Source of the DNA: Capitella teleta
Lineage: Eukaryota > Annelida > Polychaeta > Capitellidae
Assembly (NCBI GenBank): GCA_000328365.1
Contig: KB309465.1
Location: 37,562 to 101,561, forward strand
Direction: 5' to 3'
DNA: 64,000 bases
Shown: positions 1 through 12,179 of the stretch, in pieces
Layout of the letters: the number at the start of each line of letters is the position of its first letter
Position numbering within the stretch: the first letter of the stretch is position 1
The notes under the pieces: model-generated
Told to the model about the DNA's origin: nothing
The model's database searches: none
Seen by the model: the letters and a program-made list of their open reading frames with translations, nothing else
Made by a program: the position numbers and the translations under genes

Positions 1-2265
1 AATTGAGAAGTAACTCGTAGTTTCAGTGCCATGAGTGCTCCGTTTTATGCACGAGAACGAGCATCTGAGGAGAAAAACGAGAATGTGGGAAGATAATCAT
101 AACGGTACGCGCACGTTATGATTATGAGATTGAGCGTTATGATTATCGGAATGAGTGGCGGAATCATAACACATTGCACGTTATGATTTATTGTGCGTTA
201 TGATAGTTTGAAGTTCATACTCATAAGTCGCTTTTTTCGCATGATACGAAACTTGCGAAGAGGGTTCAAGGTATATTGTGAACGAAATTTCATAAGATTG
301 ATATACTATATGTATCAGTCATAAGTTCCCAATTAACTTGAATGCGAATCACTCACCTTCAAAGGAAAGTAATGTTGTGCTAATGTCAGCTTTCTGCGTG
401 TAAGGGTAGTTAGTTTCTTTTGTATTCGCCAGGGGAACCCTGATGTAGATAAAGTATCAGTACCGACAGTATAACAAATTTCTCCATTTTGTTTCCATGT
501 TTTGAAGATTTAAATTCGCGCGACTTCTCTTTGCTACAACTAGTACTCCAATCGTACTTCGGTACTTGCAAATTACTAGTACACTGTGGAATCTAGTATT
601 AAAGACTTACTAACGTATCTCTTGGATTTTTCTTTATTCTCAATTTGATTACTTTCAGCCTGGTGGCATTAAGAAAATCTAAGTAAAATATCGGTCGGAA
701 ATGACACGTGTCCGGGTATGAGGAATATTGCGTAATTTACCCATTATACACTCTTATATCCAATTTCCACTTTGAGTGTCACGATAAAAATAATATGTTT
801 ATGTTGTTTGCTGCTTGTGTCCAAAAGAAAGACACCTCTCTGATTTTACATACACCTGGTGATATTCAGCTTGAGAGGGTATATAATGAATACGTATCAA
901 AATTTGAGCACTTGCACACTTGCATTTGTATGTAATCAAATTTCCTTGAAATAAAAATCCAAATACATGGTCGAATATACTAGTACTGAGCCTTATAACT
1001 GACACGCCAATGATACGTGCCATGATTTATTATGGCCCAATTTAATTTTTGGTCAGCCTTTTTGGGCTTGATCTGCAAGAACAGTGAGATATAACCCCGT
1101 TGACCTATGTCCACACCTCAGAATCAGCTCTCAACGATCGTGGGAATGAGGTGAGCGAGGAGTTGCTGACTTCAATTAACCTCTCAATTTTACATACACT
1201 ATTTTGGTGACAAATCTTGGGAATGTACTTGCCGTCCATGACAATTAACACCTTGGAGTGGAATCAGTGGATTTTTTTTTTCCTTTTGGAACTTTAAGAA
1301 TTTAAGCCTAAGCAGGACTTATCATCATGTCTGTATGTATGTATGTCTGCCGACATTCCATGATATTCATAATCCGGAATTTGGTGTTTCTTGGGGATGA
1401 AAGCCCAATTAACAATTATATATATATGAGTTTCAACTCTCTGAGCTGATATTTCTCTCCTCTACTCATCAGTGTCAATGAACTATGATGTGATCATCTC
1501 ATATTCAGAATGATGTTGACAGTGTTGACCATGTACAGATTAATTCATTTTGGTGTGCTAAATAAATTTTGTGTTCCTATAAAAACTTTGAATATTCTTC
1601 TCCCAAATATGTTCCCAGACCCCCCCCCCCCAACGTGGACACCTCCAAAATGAAGCTCCTATAAGCATTTTTCAATCACCAACATAACTGATGTGATTAA
1701 AAAGAGTGATAATAAAATGAATAAATAAATGAAAAGATCAATTTGAATTCACAAACCATTTTCACACCCACAAATGCAATAAGACATGGGAAGAAACATA
1801 AAATAATTATAAATAAAACTCATTCATTCATTAATTTTTTTTTAAATAAATGGAATTTGTTGCCGCATGTTAAACATGTGAGAAAACTTATGACGGAGTC
1901 CTCATCTTGCGCTAAAAACTTACTCACAACATCAATTAGCAATATAATTTTAAGATATTAAACTTTCTGCCATTGCAGCAGTCGCCAGTCTTTTTGTAGC
2001 TTCAAACAGGATCTAATATCATTATTAAGGGAATAGAGATCAGCACTTTCCTATTGCATTCAAGTCTAGGTATGTACATGTGATAATTATTGGAACACCC
2101 TGTAATTATGGTCACAACATGGCGTATATCCACTGAACTGACGCTACTCTTCTCCATTGTATCATTTCCTGCCATCCCATAATTCGTCTATGTTGACGAA
2201 AAATGTAAACTTGTGAATGAATGGATAAGTGCCGTTGAACAACTTATTCTCTCTTTCCTCTAAAC
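1..2265. other. Upstream intergenic DNA, no gene recognised
   Basis: I see no convincing exon here. The first 210 bases carry five copies of the octamer TCATAACG or its complement. There is a short GTAT run near 1330-1350 and a run of about a dozen C near 1620. The open frames are short, overlap on both strands and resemble nothing I know. The last few hundred bases should include the promoter and 5' UTR of the HIP1-type gene that starts at 2266, but I see no TATA box or other decisive element. Confidence 0.5.
98..203. promoter_or_regulatory. Cluster of five TCATAACG octamers
   Basis: Five exact copies lie within 106 bases: one as TCATAACG at 98-105 and four as CGTTATGA at 114, 135, 179 and 196. 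A degenerate copy (TCATAACA) lies at about 174. Regular short spacing of one octamer in mixed orientation looks like a protein-binding array, but it could also be a relic of a repeat. The same octamer recurs across the window. The function is unknown. Confidence 0.4.
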
Positions 2266-5200
2266 ATGTCGTCTGTGCACATTCCTCGGGTTTTGAGCTC
2301 ACGCGGAAAGACGTCTTTGGATGTTGAACGGGAGAACTTCGAAAGGGCTCAGGTTTGTTCGCGTTAACGATCAGCCTCAGGAGCTGTCAGTGCGGTGACC
2401 AGTCGGGCTCAACCTCAGGGCTGTCAACGTTAAGTGACACTGGTCTGTTACGCATGTGAGGGTCCAGGCGAAATCGCGAATTAGAATGGTTGTGATAGCC
2501 CTCGATGTGAGGTGGCATGATCTAGCTGGATACAAAACATCCACAACTCACAAGTGAACTTGAATCTTGATGCAATTAATTATGAGTATTATCAGTATAT
2601 GACGTAACCATTATGACAGCAATTGCAAGATTTGAACTGCATGCATAATGATGATAAAGTTGTATCATGTTATTAATGATCATACAATTTTAATTACATT
2701 AATGTGTTACAGTGATGATTTTACAGCGCTATCTGGTAATAGATGATCATCAGATTACCAGATCAGATCATATTATGATTATAATTGTCTTATCATGGTT
2801 GATGGATTGCTTATGGCATGGAATGATGGATCTTGTTTCAAACCACATTTATTGGTTGCGTCACAATTATATGTGCGATATCCTATAAATTTTGTGGAGT
2901 ATCAGTCAAGAAGAAGTATAAGATATTATCCCATTATTTTGCATCTAATTTTGCCCCATACTGCTCTGAACTCTCTATTTTGTTGTGATATGCATGATCA
3001 GCGCCTGCTGTTAGGTTTTCAATGTCAGTCATGAACATCTAAGCTGGTCTAGACTTGCTCCCCCAACTGCCAAGTGACAAAAGAGCAGCGCTAATAATTC
3101 ATGTTTGATGGTGCGCTAATAATTGAGCTGATTCACTTTGGTTTACTTTTCTGCTTTTCCTTTCAGACAACAGCCATTCAGAAAGCCATCAACCAACAAG
3201 AAACGCCCGTCAAAGAGAAACATGCCAGGGGTATCCTCTGCCTAACTCATCACTCTCTTCTCACCTGAAAACATGAATTATTGAAACTATGTAACCCACT
3301 TAATCAAGCTTAGTAGTCAGTCTCTCTCCTTGTTACCAAATTTTTAAACCACTTATTAAATTTTGTCTCATGAAGATGTAACGCCACAGTACTGTGCAAT
3401 GCCACTGGTGAAATACATGCTTCCCCTTCCCTCTTTATCCTGTTATCTTCTGGTTGAATTTCACTGTTTCAATCGAGTGAAATGAATTCCTTGACGGTGA
3501 ACGCAGTCATTCTTATTGGTTCTCACAAGGAGAAAGGAGCGGGAATGTTCTGGATGGTCGCAAGGACGCAGCTTCCCCTCCAGGGAAATCCCATCACGTG
3601 TTGGAAGTTCTGTCACATGTTGCATAAGCTGCTTCGTGAGGGTCATCCACAGGTTGGTGAAGGCTCTCTCTCTCTTTAAAAAAACATTTATTGTAACACT
3701 CGCCAGCATCTTATTATTTTTCCATTGATTTGCTGCAACATTTGATTTCAAAGTATTGAATATTGATTACTGATTTCCAGCATTTTTTTTTCTTTGAATA
3801 CATTGTACCATCATAGATACATAATGACTCATTTGTATATTGCGTTCTATTTTTTTTTTTTTTTTTTGTGGAATGACGGGACATTCTTTATCGATTTCTC
3901 CTCTCATATGTGACGCTGCAAAAGGTAATGAGTTGCTTGTCGCAAATGTAGAAGCTTATGAAACAGCATGAAAACAGGGCTAAGGTCAAAAAAAATTATT
4001 TTTATTTTTATTTTTTTCACGGATTCAGATGCATCAAGACCTTAGCTATTGATTGCACCAGTCATTGAATACATTATTATTTATTTATTAATCATAATTT
4101 ACTCCAAAATGGGTGTTTTACTTTTAAAATGGCAACCAAAGATAACCAAGAAGAAATTGATCTCCAATGGCTACTTTTCATGTCATATCAACCATGACCA
4201 ATGACTAATGACGTATTTTTCACCTTCATTACTAGAAGCCAAATTTTGTCACAATCCCAAAATTGAACTTAGTTTGGTCAGAATCCAATGACAAAGATGA
4301 CTTCTGAGCGATTTTATGCACAAAAATGGCATATTTAGGGCACTTTGCTCTGTCTCAAAACGTGCGTTGCCATGGTAATGGAAAGTCAGCTTTCAATTTT
4401 CTGTCAGTTGTTTACTTTGACTTATACTAAAAAAAGGTCAAGTGTTGAATGAATTTCAAAGTCTGGGATCACTGGCGCAATGCCTGTCTCTCTGACTTCA
4501 CAATACTTCTCCTGGTTACAGGACCCCCCAAAGGTGGCACGGCATGTAAGCGAGTTATGATCACAAGCGAGCATCAACAATGGATCACACACTTTGGCGA
4601 TGACAATACCATCTTTGTCCAACCAGGTACCACATTTCGACACAATGCAGTTTGTCATGCTGTGCTGTACATGAGGGTTTTCAGGCCACAAAATTTGAAC
4701 CTGGCAAGTTGCATACTAATGGCTGTAACTTCACCATCTTGGGAAATAATTGATTTTGTGTGTCAATGTGTTGGAAATTGAATCTGCTACAACATGAAAT
4801 AGATCAATCAATTTTTTTATTTTTTCAACAAACGACTCATTTCAGTGTGCGGCGTCACATATTACCATATTTCTGAATTCTAAGCCACTTGGCTCAATTC
4901 TGATGAACTGATAATCCATCAAGAGCTTCCAGGGTAATCTATACGAAAGAGCAGAATGCCTTTAATGAGCATTTAATCACCAATGTTTTGTGTGGCACTG
5001 TGTTAATATAATATTCCAGCATTGAATTCCTCTGTTTCTTTGACCTACTTTTTTCAGCTGTGCATTAATCCATCAATACCCTTAAAGAAGACCTCTGTTC
5101 ATTTTGGAACCTTTTTAGAGCGAAATATTTGAAAAACTGAAGATATTCAAGACAAATTAAAAGACGAATTTCCTGCTCAGGCAGAATAGCTTGAAACAAG

Positions 5201-8200
5201 ATGAGTGCGAAATTTCTTTTATGAGAATTGCTGAAAGATCTGCTCACTGGACGGCTCCCATTGTTAACAATAGGAGAATTACTTTTGTCACATGACTACA
5301 GTCTGAAATCGAACGCGAGAAGAAAGCGAGATTTTAAACCTCAAATTCGATGTATCTAGGAATTAGCCCACAGCAAGCATATTGTCTAAAAATATGTAAG
5401 TCAAAAGGCGTATTTGTCTTTTGGGATGCATCCTCTATCATCTGTTACTAGTTCAAAACAATCAGAGGTCATCTTTAAGGTTATTCAGAACAAGGCTTAG
5501 AGCTGCCATGGAAGAGTGCCTGGAATAATTGTACATGAATTGCATAATAGCATATTGCATAATAGCGATGTCCTGGTGTTCTCACCCCAAGGACGATTGT
5601 TGATTATTATTGATTATTGATCCAATTGATTTAAAGCTTCCTTGGATCAGGTTGATCAATACAACATCAACACATTCTCCTAACTCATGTATACGTTTAC
5701 GATTTGCATTGATCGAGGGACTGAAATGATGGAATCTATTTTGCTACAGAGAAAAAGAGAATGCTCAGCTAATTTCCCTTTGCAGGCTCAGCTGAATCAA
5801 TGCAATCATATTAATCTCCAACCCTAATCAGATATATTTTTCTAAATTGAGAGCTTTTGTTTTCAGTCCATTCCTGATTCTCTTCGATACCAAAGTCTGA
5901 TTGTTGACCTGGGGAAGTTGTGGGGTCACTTGAGAGAAGGCTACGGTCAGCTGATAGCCCATTACTGCAAGCTGCTTGGCCAGAAGCTTCAATTCCATCA
6001 GAAAGTGAGTTTTCTCTTCAACAGCTGCGTTCAGCTGCCTCAAACCAGTCTGGGCAATTTTTCCTCTCTCATTAAATTTTCCTCTTTGTACATGTATCAC
6101 ATGTCATGTGCATCCTGCCTGGTTTCTAGTAATTAATATCTCAGAATTTTTTTGCCGTTTCATGACAATTTCTTCTTTCTATTGGACCCATCAGCAAATG
6201 AGTTAACTTTCATTCGCCTGGATGTAATTTCACTTGTCAGAAGAAGAAAAAGTTTGGCACTCTGTAAATGTTGTTTCTTATTTAATCAGTTGGTTTGACC
6301 ACATATTAATTAAATACATTAACCAAAGTTAATTTGTTATTTGAGAATTTATTTTTTTGCAATGTCAACTTGAACTTTGAAAGCGTCATTAGTCAAATCA
6401 CAACATTTCACATGAATTAAGTGTAGCAGAAATGAAATCTGACTCCAAAGGTTTGTTAAACTTTAGGCTCATAAATATGAATAGCGTATAAACTATCTCT
6501 AGATTTTGATCATCTCCTTTCTTTTACCAGATCAATCATCAAAGGTCTATGTGATTCTATGACATACGCCCCTCACGAATAAATAATTTTTTGCAGAATC
6601 CCGATTTTCCGGGCAGCCTTCTTCTTGAATCAGGTCAACTGGACAAGATCTGCAACAATGACATCAACAGCTAGTGAGTGCCAACAACCTCTTCATCACA
6701 GATTTTTAAATGAAAATTTCTCCAGTTTCGAACTCAGCGTTGACATGTTGGATTACATGGACGATATTCTCATTCTGCAAAAGCAAGGTCTGCTGCACCT
6801 CCTTCTCATATCGCCCCTGATCACGCTTTATTTCTCCATTAGTTTATGGCTCGCTGGACATGTCTCGTTCGAACTCAATGACCAGCAGCGGCCAGTGCAG
6901 GCTGTCCCCTCTGATCCAGTGCATCCAGGATTCATGCCAATTGTACGATCGTCTCGTCAAAATCCTCTTCCGACTTCATTCAAGTAAGGACTCCTGAGCA
7001 ATTATTCTTTCCCCTCCCAGAAATGCACGTGTATTATTCACTTTTCTTTGGGACTCTCTCAGTGATCAGATCCGGTGGGTACGGGGCACGGACGACTCTT
7101 TATTTTGTGGTCGGGATTCAGGATTTTTGTGTTTTGTTTTGTTTGTAACTTTGAGACCTGTTCAATTTAAGCTTTAATGGAGTGTCATTGTGAATCACAG
7201 AGATTTTGCTGTTCTGTTTGAATTAGAAATTAAATTCACTGTTTTGTTCAACCTTCACTGCTAACAATGTGTACAATGCTCTTGTGTGCTTATAGCTGAA
7301 TATAAATTATATAATCCTGGAATTGAAGTTCCCAGACATACAGGTTCTAATGATCTGAGAATTTATTGGATTAACCGAGGAATATGAAGGCAGTTGTAAC
7401 GCGTGTTCTCCTTTTTAGGTCTTCCAGCCGATACGCTTTCAGGTCATCGAGAGCGCTTCTATAAACAGTACAAAATGTAAGCCCCCTCCTGTCTGGAAAA
7501 GGCCAACGACCCTTTATTATTTCTCTTCCTCCCACAGTTTGAAGCAGTTCTATCACAGTTCTTCCAATTTACAATACTTCAAAAACCTCATCAGAGTTCC
7601 GCATCTTCCTGACGTCAGTAAAACCAAAAATGCTCTCTCCCATTCTTTCAATGTTGTGCGTCACAGGATCCTCCAAACTTCCTACGCGCCTCTGACCTGA
7701 GCAGTCATGTGACTCCAGTCGTGGTCGTTCCGGACCAACCTCCGGAGCAGGATGCAGACACCGACTCCCAGGACGCGACGGTGGATATCTTGATTGACAC
7801 CAATATTCCCGTACGTTCTCATCACACCTTGTATCTCTACATCAACGGCTTCCACAGGAACCAGAACCAGTTGCCGCTCTGTCTGCGTTCAACGGAGCCG
7901 CCCCCTCCCCTCCTGCTCCAGATGACCGGGATCTTCTGATATCCCGCTTGATGTCAGAGATCAGTGAGCTGAGGCAGCAGTTGTCCAGGGTGAAAGCAGA
8001 GGGCGCTGCCATGGTGGAATCACTGCAGAACCGGTTGAAGGAACTCGAGATGGAATTGGAGGAACTACGCCAGATAGCAGAGGCCTCAGCCAGAGTCAGC
8101 GATCATGCCACTCACTGCTTTCAACTTGAGTGTTTTTTTTTTTCTTCAGGAAAATGAAGTTTTGAGGACGTCTATGAGGGACGGGGAGAAGAACATGGAA

Positions 8201-10945
8201 GCAGCCGCACGATTAGCCGCCATGGAAAGTCAGTTTTACTTGGTACGGATGATGTGATAGTGTTTTTTTGGGGTTTTTTTACCGACAGAGATTTCTAAGT
8301 CGAACGAGGAGAAGTTTAAGAAGATGAAGGAGATTTACGCTTCGTTGCGTGAGGAACACGTGAAGTTGCTGCGAACGGTGAGTAGCTGCGGTCACCTCAG
8401 TGATGCTTATTGCTTGCTTTCAGCATGCGGATGTCAACAAACAACTTGGTGTTGAACGACAAGAGAAGGAAGAAATTGTTATGGATAAACAGGTATCTCT
8501 CATCTGCTTCCTTATCTTATTGTTTTTATTTCTTATTTTTATTTTTTTCAGAATTTGGCACATGAATTGAAGCAGGTGAAGGAGGACAGTGAGTTGGTGA
8601 GGGCGTCCATGCAGCAGAGTTCAACGCACTTTGACGCTCAGTCCGCGGCTGCAGCCGCTCTGAAAGTGAAGATGGAACAGGAGAAGCTGGACCTGGAGGA
8701 CCAGTTGAAGGCCCTGTCTGATTCGCAGGAACATCTGAGGGCTAGTTTAGCAGAGGCCGAGTTAAAATCCGGCTCATTGAACGAAGATTTAACTCAAGCA
8801 AACACAGCGAAAGAGAAGTTGGAAGCGCTTCTGAAGAAAGAGATAGCAGATGCTAACCTCCGGATGTTGAGTGAGTGGTGTTATCTTTGCAAGTGGTTAT
8901 ATATGCATGGTTTTAGCATGGTTTTATGACTGCCCAATAGTGTGATTGTGTTTTGTGCATGTTTGTTGTGGTTTGCAGTCAGTGCTGTTGAGGAAGCTGA
9001 GAGCATCGTTGAGGACGCAATGGCTCAAGCGGAAAACCCACAACACACAACCGTCCGGTGTTCTCCTGGTAAGACCCGCTTGCTCCTCTGTCGACCCCCT
9101 CCCCTCCTCTGTCCTTTTGGCTCTGATACACCTGTCTTACTGATTTGCTGTGTTGCATAAGAAGTCTTCTTGAGTCATGGATAATTTGTTTAGTTTGTAT
9201 TGTTCATGTGCCATGTGCAGATTGTCAGTTTGCAAGATTTTCAAATTCTCAAGAGATTAAAGAGTTCTATTGTGATAATGAAGGTCCAGCACCAGATACA
9301 GAAATGAACATTCTACCAGTATGCAACACCATTTGCATGTAGTTACAGTGTTGTGTATATACAGAGTACCTGATCAACCGTGGTGAGCCAGTCATCGACT
9401 GCATCAGCAAATTGAAAGAATCGATCAGTGCATTCAGCACAGATAAAAACGGTTTGCACACAAAATATTCTGTGCTGTTTTTTATCTGAAATTTATTTGC
9501 TCACAGAAATTGGCCAAGTTGTGAAGTCCGTGTGTGATTTTTCTCACCATTTGGGCGACACCATTATGCTGGGTTTTGCCACTGGACACGTGGCCGACAT
9601 AGACGCCTGCCAAGGTGCGTGCCTCTCTCTGTTATCATTCACAATAAGTTTTTCGCAGATCTGACCAATAGATGTAAGGCATCGGGGGAAGCCAGTATGA
9701 AACTATTCTCATCTCTTAAGTCAGGTTAGTGCTCCCATGATGGAAGTCCCATTGGAATTTTTTTTGATTATTATTATTTTATTTTTTTAAAGAGAATTTC
9801 AGCGATTCAAGTGAGAAGTCGGATGAGGTGTCTGCTCTGGTGAACAGGATACTTGAATTGGCCAAAGAGCTAATGCCAAAGACAGAGGACATTCGTACCG
9901 AGGATGTCGGAGATATGGTTGACAAAGAGATGGCTCAGACTTCAAAGTCCATCGAGGCAGCCGCCGCTCGCATTGCCGTGGGTTTTGCTTTCCAAATTTT
10001 ATTTGAGTTTTCTTACGTTTGTTCATCTCAGGAATTACTGGATAAATCTCGTGGTGAGCACACTGGTCTTCAGTTGGAAGTGAACGAAAGAATTCTGGAT
10101 TCGTGCAATAGTTTGATGCTGGTATTGATATAAAAAATCAAAAATAAAATAAAATAAACTTTTTATTTATTTTTTTTTATAGGCAATCCGAGTCTTGGTT
10201 GAGAAATCCAAGCATTTGCAAAGAGAAATCGTTGGTCAGGGCAGAGTGAGTACTTGGCAAATATTATCGCAGCATGAGCAATTTCTTTCTCTTTTAGGGA
10301 ATTTCTTCTGCAAAGGAATTTTACAAGAAACATCATCGATGGACAGAAGGCTTAATATCTGGTGCCAAAGCTGTCGGTTGGGGAGCCAATGTCTTATTGT
10401 GAGGAGCGATACTGCCACCAAGCAAATAAATAATAACTTCTCTTTCAGGGAATCTGCTGACAAAGTAGTGCGAGGGGAGGGCAAGTTTGAAGAACTGATG
10501 GTTTGCTCGCAAGAGATTGCCGCCAGCACCACGCAGCTGGTCGTCGTATCGAAAGTCAAAGCCGCCCGCGACAGCAAATGTTTGCACGAGTTGGCCGAAG
10601 CATCACGTGGCGTGACCAGTGCCACTGGCCGAGTGGTCGCGTCGGCTAAATCGGCCGCGCAGATGGTTGAAGACTTAGACACGTTGGACTTCTCTAAACT
10701 GACGCTGCATCAAGCGAAGCGGCTGGAGATGGAGTCTCAGGTTCACTTGCTGGAACTTGAGAGCAACGTGGAGAAGGAGCGAGTCAAATTAGCCGAACTC
10801 AGACGAACTCACTATAAACTGGCGGCCGAGAGCGAAGCTGTTGAAGAGGTGAGTTTGATTTCTGTCCGCATTCCTCCTCTCCTCTATCTTGATGCGTGCC
10901 GTGTACAGATATTAACTTAATTTTATATTTTTGCAGAAGCATTAG
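2266..10945 (+). CDS. HIP1R: HIP1/HIP1R (Sla2) endocytic clathrin-actin adaptor
   Basis: Adaptor that links clathrin coats and phosphoinositide membranes to actin during endocytosis. Exons: 2266-2352, 3167-3230, 3507-3652, 5867-6004, 6597-6673, 6726-6787, 6843-6983, 7419-7476, 7538-7613, 7667-7810, 7858-8094, 8150-8228, 8289-8377, 8424-8492, 8552-8870, 8979-9068, 9365-9451, 9507-9614, 9659-9724, 9793-9977, 10032-10121, 10183-10245, 10298-10398, 10449-10848, 10937-10945; 994 residues against about 1040-1070 in human paralogues. The N-terminal ANTH domain (about 20-285) includes INQQETPVKEKHAR. A short acidic segment with LIDTN sits where vertebrates carry the clathrin-binding box. A coiled coil follows (about 350-600), then an I/LWEQ (THATCH) actin-binding domain (about 770-985) with EELMVCSQEIAAST. 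The start ATG opens MSSVHIPRVLSSRGK, resembling the HIP1R N terminus. The final exon choice is uncertain: a GAG-TTT-starting exon at 11428-11448 is an alternative end. Whether it is closer to HIP1 or HIP1R cannot be decided; it is probably pre-duplication. Confidence 0.96.
3906..4862. mobile_element. Non-autonomous DNA transposon in HIP1R intron 3
   Basis: The ends are imperfect inverted repeats of about 40 bp: the left begins ATATGTGACGCTGCA and the complement of the right begins ATATGTGACGCCGCA, with matches continuing through AATGAGT and TTTGT blocks. The 957-bp interior holds only short open frames (for example 4449-4781) that resemble no transposase I know. I could not define a target-site duplication, so the superfamily is unassigned. 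It lies in the same intron as ordinary AT-rich DNA and does not disturb the splice sites. Confidence 0.55.
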
Positions 10946-12103
10946 ACAGCTAGGGTAAGTGATAAGTGTAAGGGCCTCACCATGCATGTCTGTCCTACAC
11001 TGGGTTGATGAGGTGGCGGTCTCATCTCTTTGTGTTTCAATCACTTCACCCGGTTGTTTTGTTCTAGTCATTGTCATCAGGGATTATGTGTCAATTATTT
11101 CATTTACATGTTTTTCATGATTTTATCTGTTGTATTTCTTTTCATTCAATTTCTTTTATAAATTGTTTTGGACAAATTGTTAGACAATACTGTGAGAAAA
11201 ATGTTGGTTCATAATAAGGGTTGTGTGTTTTTATAGGTGCTCCGATCTGCATAATGTATATTCATGATGCTTTCTTACACATGCATCTGATTCTGCCAAA
11301 ATGCTTTATTACCATAATCATTCACTCTGGTTCGATTCGGCAGTTTTGATTCTGGCGAAATTATTGGCCATTCGACACCACTGATTATGTTATGTGTACT
11401 GTGGCCTAATTTTATTGCCTTTTGCAGGAGTTTGACCCAACCGCTTGACTGAGGAGCAGTGGATCGCATCTCATTCTCATCTCCTGATTCAACTCATTCT
11501 CGTATTCATTGGATGTGAAATTTTCCTTTCGTTTTCCCTTTTTCGAATGAACAAAAATGTATCGAAATTGAAATGGCTGAAGACAAACTTGATAATGCAA
11601 ACAGTATTTGACCTTTTGAACCTCCTGTCTCGTTAAATTTTCGCTGCCTTAAAAGTGTGCTTTGAATCAACTTCTGTTTGCCATAATATTTTGTTTGATC
11701 ATGATTATTTTTGTGATGTGATTTTGTTTGCAACTTTTCGCATTTATGATTCTCCTTTTTCGACAGTGAATCGAATAAAGAAGTTTGAAGATCAGCATTT
11801 TTTTTTTTTTGGTTCTGTGCAATATCTGTGGACACTGAGGGTTTTTATTCTTTTGCTGGTTTTTCTTATTTTCTTAATTGTCACAAAAGTGTTTTTAATT
11901 TCTCTCTGCAGATTGGTAAAACAAAATTTAATCCTTTTCCCTTTTTTTCTTAAAAAAAAGAAGTATAATGATGGTTCTTGTTTCTTATATTTTAATCATA
12001 GTGTATTCTCCACTATTCATTATTATTATTACTATTATCATTATAAGGATATGCATGATGAATAAATAAAATTATTTATACGATTACTCTCTGAATTTCT
12101 TTT
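10946..12103 (+). other. HIP1R 3' region and possible alternative last exon
   Basis: Mostly T-rich DNA consistent with a long 3' UTR. It contains a second acceptor followed by a seven-codon exon with stop (11428-11448, EFDPTA) that could replace the AAG-CAT-TAG exon at 10937. An AATAAA near 11777 and another at 12061 are candidate poly(A) signals. I see no further gene here. Confidence 0.5.
12061..12066 (+). terminator. Candidate poly(A) signal of HIP1R
   Basis: Canonical AATAAA inside a short AATAAATAAA run, at the end of the T-rich 3' region and about 40 bases before the oppositely oriented signal of TRAPPC11. Confidence 0.55.
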
Positions 12104-12109
12104 TTTATT
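12104..12109 (-). terminator. Candidate poly(A) signal of TRAPPC11
   Basis: TTTATT on the plus strand, read as AATAAA on the minus strand, 70 bases beyond the TRAPPC11 stop codon. It faces the HIP1R signal at 12061. Confidence 0.55.
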
Positions 12110-12179
12110 CATAATTGGAATGCATGGTTATTTACAAAAGAAAACAAATCTTAAAATACAAATGGACCAGAAATGGATT

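Noticed and set aside
11655-12065. Open frame after HIP1R
   Set aside because: Phe/Tyr-rich translation of T-rich 3' UTR, overlapping the poly(A) signal.
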